Source: Clostridia bacterium (lineage in GTDB: Bacteria > Bacillota > Clostridia > Oscillospirales > Acutalibacteraceae). From it: a stretch of 7,990 nt of DNA. The notes under the pieces were generated by a model. That model was not told the DNA's origin. It searched no databases and worked only from the letters and a program-made list of their open reading frames with translations. How positions within the stretch are numbered: position 1 is the stretch's first letter; the number at the start of each line of letters is the position of its first letter. The DNA lies in NCBI GenBank assembly GCA_900764115.1, contig CAAFMR010000365.1, positions 1 to 7,990 on the forward strand. The letters are read 5' to 3'. A program made the position numbers and the translations under genes. Of the stretch, positions 1-5,722 are shown one piece after another.

Positions 1-213
1 CTCCAAATAGGGGGTGAGACTTTTTTCCACCGCCGGGGCAATCGCCCGCTCAAACACAGCGCCCGCCAGCGACCCGCAAAACAGATACGCCACCACAGCG
101 GCAATCACAAATGCCGCCAGCTTGGAGATTGCTTTGATGAAGCCCCGCTTATAGCCCAGATAGACCGCCAGCACAAAAATACCTACCACAATCGCATCCA
201 GAATGTATGCCAT
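1..213 (-). CDS. CvpA family membrane protein, 3' end cut by window edge
   Basis: The first 71 codons of a membrane protein are visible; the reading frame is still open at the left edge. The N-terminus reads MAYILDAIVVGIFVLAVYLG, followed by a short basic loop with YKRGF (residues 21-25) and a second hydrophobic stretch at about residues 29-50. An Asp inside the first helix, then G-x-(K/R)RGF, then a second helix is the typical opening of the CvpA/colicin V production family, whose members are small multi-pass inner-membrane proteins of unclear biochemical role (linked to envelope function). The ATG at 213-211 is preceded by CGGAGGAATGGAGAA, with GGAGG 9 bases upstream, so the start is secure. 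It lies 29 bases after the DUF5711-like gene with no terminator between, so the two are probably co-transcribed. The family call rests only on the N-terminal third or so of the protein. Confidence 0.75.
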   Translation of the reverse strand, partial: MAYILDAIVVGIFVLAVYLGYKRGFIKAISKLAAFVIAAVVAYLFCGSLAGAVFERAIAPAVEKSLTPYLE

Positions 214-242
214 TTCTCCATTCCTCCGTTATGTATGATTCT

Positions 243-1451
243 TCAAAAGCTATAGCTTTGCAACGCACTGAGTCCCAGCACCACGGCGCCTTTTCCGCCC
301 CGCACCGCCTGCTGTCCGTCGGAAGCCACCGACACCGGCTCTCCCGCCGCCGTATAGGAAAAGCTCTGCACATAGCTGTCGGTCAGCAGCACAAAGCCCT
401 TGCTGTCGCCGGTCAGGCTGCGCAGATCCCCCGAAAAGTCGCTGCGGACACATTCCTCGCCCCGGCTGTTCCATACAATCACCGTGCCGCCGCCGGTATC
501 GCCGTAGCTGCGCACCGCCACCGCCATCCCATCCTCCGCCGGAGCAAAGCTGAGTAGCCGCTGCCCGGTCAGCGGAAACACCGTGGGATTTGCCGCCGTT
601 TCCTTATCCAGCAGGTAAATGCCATCCTCCCCCGCCACCGCCAAGCGGTTGTTGTTCAGATAGCTCACCCGATACAGCAGCGTATCCGTTGCCGTATACG
701 CATACAGCGCCTCGGCGGCATCGGAGGTGACGGAAAATGCCTCCACAACGGTATTCAGCACCCCGTTGACCGCCTCCACACTCAGCAGCGCCGCCTGCTC
801 CCCGGAGGGGGACAGCGCCACACTCACCGCCTGCCGGCTACGGCTGCGGGTATACAGCACCGTACCCCGCCAGTCATACACCACCAGATCCACCGCATAG
901 CCGTCGGCGCCCTGGGTCAGCAGCGCCACCTGTCCCTGCGCATTGACCGCCGCCGCCAGAATGCTGCGCTCTGCCGTTCCCTCTGTCACCGTCATGGAGC
1001 GGGTATGCAGCTGAAAGCGCTTGCCCCCCTGCTCCGCCACCAGGGTGTATTTGCCCGCCAGCACCAGCAAGGCGTTGGAATAGGTACAGCTATACCGGGT
1101 CAACTCGCTGCCGGCGCTGTTATAATAGGTCAGATAGCTGTCGCTGAGGGTCACGGTATAGCTCTGGCTCTGTGCCAGCATTTTGACGTTGGAGCCGGAC
1201 ACATCCACCGGATAACTGCCTCCGCTATCATTCAGGGAGTCCTGCAAACGGGGAATCAGCTTATCCGGCGCCAGCGTGTCCCAATGATTCCACAGCACCG
1301 CCAACAGCGCCACCAGCACCGTCAGCACCAGCAGTCGCCGCAGCAGCCGCCGGCGGGCGCTTTTTTTCCGCCGCCGCCGTACGTCTTCCCGAGAATACTC
1401 CGATTCCTCCCGGCTGCCGTCCAACGGTCGGTCATCCTCTCGCCGTGCCAC
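243..1451 (-). CDS. DUF5711-like membrane-anchored protein, function unknown
   Basis: From the preferred GTG start this is a 402-residue protein. It opens with an acidic/basic cytoplasmic segment (about residues 1-37) containing a dense Arg/Lys cluster (RRRRKKSARRR, about 25-35), then one hydrophobic segment at about 38-54 (LRRLLVLTVLVALLAVLW), then a roughly 345-residue extracytoplasmic part. That part is rich in short beta-strand-like units ending in WD-like or YD-like turns, such as VYDWRGTVLY, GIYLLDKET and VIVWNSRGEE, which suggests a WD40/PQQ-type beta-propeller. The layout matches DUF5711 proteins of Clostridia, whose function is not known. The longer ATG start at 1499 (418 residues) would overlap truA by 28 bases and has no evident Shine-Dalgarno, whereas the GTG at 1451 follows a strong one. 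The protein has no catalytic motif I recognise. It probably serves in the cell envelope, but that is inference from topology. Confidence 0.7.
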   Translation of the reverse strand: MARREDDRPLDGSREESEYSREDVRRRRKKSARRRLLRRLLVLTVLVALLAVLWNHWDTLAPDKLIPRLQDSLNDSGGSYPVDVSGSNVKMLAQSQSYTVTLSDSYLTYYNSAGSELTRYSCTYSNALLVLAGKYTLVAEQGGKRFQLHTRSMTVTEGTAERSILAAAVNAQGQVALLTQGADGYAVDLVVYDWRGTVLYTRSRSRQAVSVALSPSGEQAALLSVEAVNGVLNTVVEAFSVTSDAAEALYAYTATDTLLYRVSYLNNNRLAVAGEDGIYLLDKETAANPTVFPLTGQRLLSFAPAEDGMAVAVRSYGDTGGGTVIVWNSRGEECVRSDFSGDLRSLTGDSKGFVLLTDSYVQSFSYTAAGEPVSVASDGQQAVRGGKGAVVLGLSALQSYSF

Positions 1452-1457
1452 AGGTTG

Positions 1458-1470
1458 CTCCCCTCCCCTC
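1458..1470 (-). promoter_or_regulatory. Ribosome binding site fixing a GTG start for the DUF5711-like gene
   Basis: On the minus strand the bases read GAGGGGAGGGGAG, followed by a 6-base spacer (CAACCT) and GTG at 1451-1449. This purine-rich Shine-Dalgarno lies almost directly after the truA stop codon (1474-1472). It supports the GTG start over the upstream in-frame ATG at 1499. Confidence 0.65.
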
Positions 1471-1471
1471 G

Positions 1472-2212
1472 TTAATCGTAGAATACCTCTTGCAGACATA
1501 AGCCCTTTGCCGGGGCTGTCGCCCCCGCCCGAGCGCGGTCGCCGCCGGCAAGAATTGCCGGAATGCCGTCAGCCGGGATTCGTCCGTCGGCGATGTCCAG
1601 CAGCGTTCCCACCATAATCCGCACCATATTGTAGAGAAATCCATCCGCCTCTACGGAAAATACCACCATCTCGCCCCGGCGTTCCACCCCGCAGCGGCGG
1701 ACGGTGCGCACCGTCGATCCCTGCACATCGCTGTCCGCCGCGCAAAACGCCGCAAAATCGTGGCTGCCCACATAGTCCGCCGCCGCCCGGTTCAGCTCTG
1801 TTTCGTCCAGAGGGCGATTGCGGTGAATAGCATAGCGGTCATAGACCGGGTGGCGCTGCGCCCCGTTCCAAATGCGGTAGCAATACCGCTTCCCCTTGGA
1901 TTGATAGCGGGGGTGAAAATCCGCCGCCACCGCCGCCGCACGATAGACGGCAATATCCGAGGGCAAATAAAAATTCAGGGCGCTGCACAGCTTATTATCC
2001 CGCAGCGGGCTGTCGGTGTCAAGGGCGCAGCAGAACATATCCGCATGCACCCCCGCATCGGTGCGGCTGCAGCCGATCAATCCGGAGCGCACCCCGGTGA
2101 CCCGCTCCACCGCATCCTGCAGGGTCTGCTGCACGGTGGGGGCATTGGGCTGCACCTGCCAGCCATGATACGCAGTACCGTCATACCGCAAGGTGAGCAT
2201 CAGCCGCTGCAC
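1472..2212 (-). CDS. truA: tRNA pseudouridine(38-40) synthase TruA
   Basis: This 246-residue protein converts uridines 38-40 of the tRNA anticodon stem-loop to pseudouridine in the cytoplasm. The family landmarks appear in order: LRYDGTAYHGWQ (8-19), the catalytic block GCSRTDAGVHA (47-57) with the nucleophilic Asp52, FHPRYQSKGKRYCYRI (99-114), HDFAAFCAA (151-159), GFLYNMVRIMVGTLL (191-205) and a C-terminal APAKGLCLQEVFYD. The length is normal for TruA. The start is GTG (2212-2210), with AAGGGGAGA just upstream; an ATG four codons downstream has no Shine-Dalgarno of its own. The gene begins 19 bases after ecfT. The ecfA1-ecfA2-ecfT-truA order is widely conserved in Firmicutes, usually downstream of rplQ, which supports the identification. 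Confidence 0.97.
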   Translation of the reverse strand: MQRLMLTLRYDGTAYHGWQVQPNAPTVQQTLQDAVERVTGVRSGLIGCSRTDAGVHADMFCCALDTDSPLRDNKLCSALNFYLPSDIAVYRAAAVAADFHPRYQSKGKRYCYRIWNGAQRHPVYDRYAIHRNRPLDETELNRAAADYVGSHDFAAFCAADSDVQGSTVRTVRRCGVERRGEMVVFSVEADGFLYNMVRIMVGTLLDIADGRIPADGIPAILAGGDRARAGATAPAKGLCLQEVFYD

Positions 2213-2231
2213 CGCTCTCTCCCCTTTCCTG

Positions 2232-3050
2232 TCAAGTCAATACCGCCGGGAAATACCGGTTCAGGCAAAGAATACCGCCCGCCACCATCACATACACCGC
2301 CAGCGCCACCCAATCCCGGGGGGCAGTGCGCAGCTGTTTCATCCGAGTGCGCCCCTCGCCCCCCTGATAGCAGCGGCATTCCATCGCCATCGCCAGCTCA
2401 TACGCCCGCCGGAAGGAGGACACAAACAGCGGAATCAGCACCGGCACCAACGCCCGCACCCGCTGCACCAGATTGCCGCTGTCCATATCGGCGCCCCGCG
2501 CCTTTTGGGCGGACATGATCTTGTCCGTTTCCTCCATCAGCGTGGGGATAAACCGCAGGGCAATGGTCATCATCATAGCAATATCGTGAGCATTCACATG
2601 GATCACCCGCAGCGGCCGCAGCAGATACTCGATGGCGTCCGTCAGCGCCGTGGGGGTGGTGGTATAGGTCAGCAGCGAGCTGCCCAGAATGAGACACAAA
2701 ATCCGGGCGGCGATAAACACCGCCGAATACACCCCCTGGCTGGTGATGTGGATAAAGCCCACATCCAGGAGAGGGGTTCCTCCGGTCACATAAAACATAT
2801 TAAGGAGGGAGGTGAACAGCACCAGCAGCAAAATCGGCTTAATGCTGCGCCACATCAAGCGAAGCGGCAGCCGGGACAGCCCGATCACCACCGCCAGAAA
2901 CACCGCCGCAGCCCCCAGCCCCACCCAATTGCGGGGCAGAAACACCACCACGATAAACAGGAGGGTCAGCACCAGCTTCATCCGGGGGTCCATCCGGTGC
3001 AGCAGCGATTTAGCGGGGTAATACTGCCCGATAGTCATATCCGTCATCAT
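2232..3050 (-). CDS. ecfT: ECF transporter transmembrane coupling protein EcfT
   Basis: This 272-residue integral membrane protein is the scaffold of a group II energy-coupling-factor importer. It links the EcfA1/EcfA2 ATPases to exchangeable S-components that bind vitamins or metal ions. The cytoplasmic N-terminus carries LLHRMDPRMKL (16-26), typical of the family. Hydrophobic segments lie at about 26-58, 71-87, 108-128, 197-212 and 247-263. The long cytoplasmic coupling helices carry the two Arg motifs that dock in the ATPase grooves: KARGAD (183-188) and MECRCYQGGEGRTRMK (223-238). The second motif reads C-R-C instead of the more usual A-R-G/A-R-C, but the key Arg226 is kept. The ATG overlaps the ecfA2 stop by four bases (ATGA), which indicates translational coupling. 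In-frame Met2 and Met5 are alternative starts. Confidence 0.95.
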   Translation of the reverse strand: MMTDMTIGQYYPAKSLLHRMDPRMKLVLTLLFIVVVFLPRNWVGLGAAAVFLAVVIGLSRLPLRLMWRSIKPILLLVLFTSLLNMFYVTGGTPLLDVGFIHITSQGVYSAVFIAARILCLILGSSLLTYTTTPTALTDAIEYLLRPLRVIHVNAHDIAMMMTIALRFIPTLMEETDKIMSAQKARGADMDSGNLVQRVRALVPVLIPLFVSSFRRAYELAMAMECRCYQGGEGRTRMKQLRTAPRDWVALAVYVMVAGGILCLNRYFPAVLT

Positions 3051-3910
3051 CCGGCAGCGCCCCCTTTCAGGAGCGGCAGCAGCCGGGCATACGCCTGCTC
3101 CACCGTGTATACATCCGATGCCACCGGCACGCCCGCCCGCTGCAGAAGCAGCATAATCCGGGTCACAGCCGGCACCGTCAGCCCCATCGCCTCCAGCTCC
3201 GCCGCCCGGGAAAACACCGCCGGCGCCGTATCCAGCATAGCGATCTGCCCATGCTCCATCACCAGCACCCGGTCCGCCAGCCGCGCCACATCCTCCATGC
3301 TGTGGGACACCAGCAGCACGGTGGTATCCCGCTGCCGCCGATATTCCCGAATCATCGCAAACACCCGCTCCCGTCCCCGGGGGTCCAGCCCGGCGGTAGG
3401 CTCATCCAGAATGAGGATCTCCGGCTCCATCGCCATCACACCGGCGATAGCTGCCCGCCGCTTTTCGCCGCCGGACAGGTCGAAGGGGGATTTCTCCAGC
3501 AGCTCCGGCGACAATCCCACCAGCGCAGCCGCCTCCTGCACCCGCCGGTCGATTTCCTCCTCCGACAGCCCCATATTCCGGGGGCCGAAGGCGATATCCT
3601 TGCGCACCGTTTCCTCAAACAGCTGATATTCCGGGTATTGGAACACCATCCCCACCCGGAACCGAATGGAGCGGATTTCCTTAGGGCGCTCCCAGATATC
3701 CTGTCCGTCCAGACGGATCTGCCCCGCCGAAGGGCGCAGCAGCCCGTTCAGATGCCGGATCAGGGTGGATTTCCCCGAGCCGGTATGACCGATGATACCC
3801 AGCAGCTCCCCCGGCACCGTCTGAAAGCTCACATCCCGCAGCGCCTGCTGCTCAAAGGGCGACCCGGCGCCATAGGTATAGGACACCTGCTCCATTTCCA
3901 GTATCGCCAT
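3047..3910 (-). CDS. ecfA2: ECF transporter ATPase EcfA2
   Basis: This 287-residue ABC-type ATPase is the second nucleotide-binding subunit of the ECF transporter. Visible motifs are Walker A GHTGSGKST (41-49), the Q-loop VFQYPEYQLFEETV (89-102), the signature FDLSGGEKRRAAIAG (143-157), Walker B ILILDEPTAGLD (165-176) and the switch histidine in VSHSMED (His203). The FQYPEYQLFEETV stretch and the E-K-R-R signature distinguish EcfA2 from EcfA1, which has VLQNPDNQLV and Q-K-Q-R. The C-terminal region (about 225-280) matches the EcfA dimerisation domain and ends in LLPLLKGGAAG. The ATG is preceded by a near-perfect AAAGGAGG with a 6-base spacer. The gene follows ecfA1 after 46 bases and overlaps ecfT by 4. 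It should form a heterodimer with EcfA1. Confidence 0.97.
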   Translation of the reverse strand: MAILEMEQVSYTYGAGSPFEQQALRDVSFQTVPGELLGIIGHTGSGKSTLIRHLNGLLRPSAGQIRLDGQDIWERPKEIRSIRFRVGMVFQYPEYQLFEETVRKDIAFGPRNMGLSEEEIDRRVQEAAALVGLSPELLEKSPFDLSGGEKRRAAIAGVMAMEPEILILDEPTAGLDPRGRERVFAMIREYRRQRDTTVLLVSHSMEDVARLADRVLVMEHGQIAMLDTAPAVFSRAAELEAMGLTVPAVTRIMLLLQRAGVPVASDVYTVEQAYARLLPLLKGGAAG

Positions 3911-3916
3911 AATCGC

Positions 3917-3924
3917 CCTCCTTT
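3917..3924 (-). promoter_or_regulatory. Strong Shine-Dalgarno of ecfA2
   Basis: The minus strand reads AAAGGAGG, then GCGATT, then ATG at 3910. This is a near-consensus ribosome binding site in the widest intergenic gap of the window (3911-3956, 46 bases). The gap shows no clear -35/-10 pair, no strong hairpin and no T-run, so it looks like a simple translation re-initiation site rather than a promoter or terminator. Confidence 0.7.
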
Positions 3925-3956
3925 CTGTTTCTATCCATTGACCTACCGTTCAATCC

Positions 3957-4811
3957 TTATTGTTTCTGCAATAGCGGCAGCAGCGCCGCCGCACACTCCT
4001 CCGGGGTCAGCACATCGGCGGGCACATCCACCCCCGCCGCCCGCAGCGCCCCGCACAGCGCCGTCGGCTGGGGCACATCCAGCCCCACCGCCCGCAGAGT
4101 CTCCCCCCGGGAGAACACCTGCCGGGGGGTGCCGTCGGTCAGCACCCGCCCGTCGTCCATCACCACCACCCGGTCCGCCTGGGCGGCTTCCTCCATATAA
4201 TGGGTAATCAGCACCACCGTCATCCCCCGCTCCCGGTTGAGCCGGCAGACGGTGTCCAGCACCTCCCGCCGCCCTTGGGGGTCCAACATAGCGGTGGGTT
4301 CGTCCAGCACGATGCAATCCGGGTGCATCGCCAGCACCCCGGCAATCGCTACCCGCTGCTTCTGCCCGCCGGACAGCTTATGGGGGGAATGCTCCCGATA
4401 TTCCCACATACCGACCGCTTTCAGCGACTCTTCCACCCGCTGGCGGATTTCCGCCGGGGGGACGCCCAGATTCTCCGGGCCGAACGCCACATCCTCCTCC
4501 ACGATGGTGGACACCAGCTGATTATCGGGGTTTTGCAGCACCATCCCCACCCGCCGCCGCACGGCGTAGGTGTTCTGCTCGTCGGCGGTGTCCAGCTCCT
4601 CCACCAGCATCCGCCCGCCGGTGGGCAGGAGGATGGCGTTAAATTGCTTGGCGAGGGTGGATTTACCGCAGCCGTTATGCCCTAGCAGCGCCACAAACTC
4701 CCCCGGCTCCACCGTCAGATCGATCCCCCGCAGCACCGCCGGCGCCGTCGGAGCGGTCTCCCCCTCTGTCTCATATTGAAAATACAGTTGTTCTGCCCTG
4801 AGCATCGACAT
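3957..4811 (-). CDS. ecfA1: ECF transporter ATPase EcfA1
   Basis: From the preferred ATG this is a 284-residue ABC-type ATPase that powers ECF-type uptake together with EcfA2 and EcfT. Motifs: Walker A GHNGCGKST (44-52), the Q-loop VLQNPDNQLVSTIVEEDVAFG (its conserved Gln at 93), the signature KLSGGQKQRVAIAG (145-158), Walker B CIVLDEPTAMLD (166-177) and the switch histidine in ITHYMEEA (His204). The VLQNPDNQ loop and Q-K-Q-R signature are typical of EcfA1. Walker A has Cys where Ser is more common. An in-frame GTG at 4844 (295 residues) would overlap the methyltransferase gene and lacks a Shine-Dalgarno, while the ATG at 4811 has GGGAG 10 bases upstream and begins MSMLRAEQLYFQY, as family members do. 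The start lies 17 bases after the methyltransferase stop. Confidence 0.95.
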   Translation of the reverse strand: MSMLRAEQLYFQYETEGETAPTAPAVLRGIDLTVEPGEFVALLGHNGCGKSTLAKQFNAILLPTGGRMLVEELDTADEQNTYAVRRRVGMVLQNPDNQLVSTIVEEDVAFGPENLGVPPAEIRQRVEESLKAVGMWEYREHSPHKLSGGQKQRVAIAGVLAMHPDCIVLDEPTAMLDPQGRREVLDTVCRLNRERGMTVVLITHYMEEAAQADRVVVMDDGRVLTDGTPRQVFSRGETLRAVGLDVPQPTALCGALRAAGVDVPADVLTPEECAAALLPLLQKQ

Positions 4812-4821
4812 ACCGTTTCTT

Positions 4822-4826
4822 CTCCC
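4822..4826 (-). promoter_or_regulatory. Ribosome binding site favouring the ATG at 4811 for ecfA1
   Basis: The minus strand reads GGGAG, a 10-base spacer (AAGAAACGGT), then ATG at 4811-4809. The site overlaps the end of the upstream methyltransferase stop region (TAA at 4831-4829). No comparable site precedes the GTG at 4844, so the shorter start is preferred. A second in-frame ATG two codons later, at 4805, is less well spaced. Confidence 0.5.
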
Positions 4827-4828
4827 GC

Positions 4829-5695
4829 TTAATTCTGCTGCCACAGCGCCGTCGCCCCGCAGGGCAGCACCAATCCGCTGTCGGTCACCGGCAGCCCGAT
4901 CTCATCTGCCTCCAGCCGTCCGCCGATGCCCCGGGGCAACAGCGAGCCCAGCACATATTTCATCACCGACGGGGACAGTCCCGTGGTATAGGAATTGATG
5001 AGGAAAAACAGGGGCTGGTTGCTGAGCAGCTTGACGCATTCCGCCACCAGCGGATAAATCTGCTCCTCCAGCTTCCACACCTCGCCGCCGGGACCGCGCC
5101 CATAGGAGGGCGGGTCCATCAGAATACCGTCGTAGGTGTTGCCCCGCCGCAGCTCCCGCTGCACAAACTTGCCGCAATCATCCACCAGCCAGCGCATGGG
5201 GCGCTCCGCCAGCCCGCTGAGGGCGGCGTTTTCCTTGCCCCACGCCACCATACCCTTGGAGGCGTCCACATGGGTCACATGCGCCCCCGCCGCCACGCAC
5301 GCCAGCGTCGCGGCACCGGTATAGCCAAACAGGTTCAGCACCCGGATGGGGCGGTTCGCCTGCCGGATAAGGCTGCCCATCAGATCCCAGTTCACCGCCT
5401 GCTCCGGAAACAGACCGGTATGCTTAAAGCCCATAGGCTTCAGCGCAAAGGTCAGCCCATCGTAGTGAATCTGCCAGCTATCCGGCAACGGTCGCAGCCG
5501 CTCCCATTGCCCGCCCCCGGTGTTGGAGCGGTGGTAGCGGGCATGCGCCTGCTGCCAGCGGTCGTCCCGCCGGGGCGTATCCCACAGCACCTGGGGGTCG
5601 GGACGGATGAGGAGAATGTCTCCCCACCGCTCCAGCCGCTCCCCCCGGGACGCGTCCAGCAATTCATAGTCTTTCCACCGTTCGGCTGCTCTCAT
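4829..5695 (-). CDS. Class I SAM-dependent methyltransferase, RlmI/RlmK-like, substrate unknown
   Basis: This 288-residue protein has a Rossmann-type methyltransferase fold of the COG1092 (RlmI and RlmK-like) group. An N-terminal beta-rich segment (about 20-95) ends in ALKPMGFKHTGLFPEQ (84-99), which corresponds to the G-x-KTG-x-F-x-DQ stretch of RlmI. The SAM-binding motif I is RVLNLFGYTGAATLACVAAGA (118-138), the acidic ribose-contact residue is Asp144 in THVDAS, Asp172/Asp173 follow in VDDCGKF, and motif IV is DPPSYGRG (194-201). Family enzymes methylate 23S rRNA. At about 270-400 residues in that group this is a short form: the PUA domain at the start of RlmI is absent. The motif VI region reads INSYTTGL, without the cysteine used by m5C enzymes, so I do not assign rlmI. 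The ATG is preceded by AGGA 9 bases upstream, a weak site. It sits 27 bases after glmM and 17 before ecfA1. Confidence 0.85.
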   Translation of the reverse strand: MRAAERWKDYELLDASRGERLERWGDILLIRPDPQVLWDTPRRDDRWQQAHARYHRSNTGGGQWERLRPLPDSWQIHYDGLTFALKPMGFKHTGLFPEQAVNWDLMGSLIRQANRPIRVLNLFGYTGAATLACVAAGAHVTHVDASKGMVAWGKENAALSGLAERPMRWLVDDCGKFVQRELRRGNTYDGILMDPPSYGRGPGGEVWKLEEQIYPLVAECVKLLSNQPLFFLINSYTTGLSPSVMKYVLGSLLPRGIGGRLEADEIGLPVTDSGLVLPCGATALWQQN

Positions 5696-5722
5696 ACCTG
5701 TCTGTCCTATCCGCTTTCCGTT

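Noticed and set aside
214..242. Possible terminator between the DUF5711-like gene and the cvpA-like gene
   Set aside because: The 29 bases hold the cvpA Shine-Dalgarno and no inverted repeat or T-run.
2193..3626. Long plus-strand open frame (477 codons) opposite ecfT and ecfA2
   Set aside because: The translation is rich in His, Pro, Arg, Gln and Ser with no domain or membrane pattern, and it lies opposite two well-supported genes. It is a by-product of GC-rich third positions on the minus strand.
3911..3956. Possible internal promoter in the ecfA1-ecfA2 gap (TTGAAC on the minus strand, with GATAGA downstream)
   Set aside because: The two hexamer-like boxes are only about 12 bases apart, too close for a sigma-70-type promoter, and the gap ends in a plain Shine-Dalgarno. 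The weak TTGA/TCAA pairing is too short to be a terminator.
3251..4207. Plus-strand open frame (318 codons) opposite ecfA2 and the end of ecfA1
   Set aside because: It has low-complexity Pro/His/Arg composition, no Shine-Dalgarno consistent with a real start and no recognisable family. It is a shadow of the ATPase genes.
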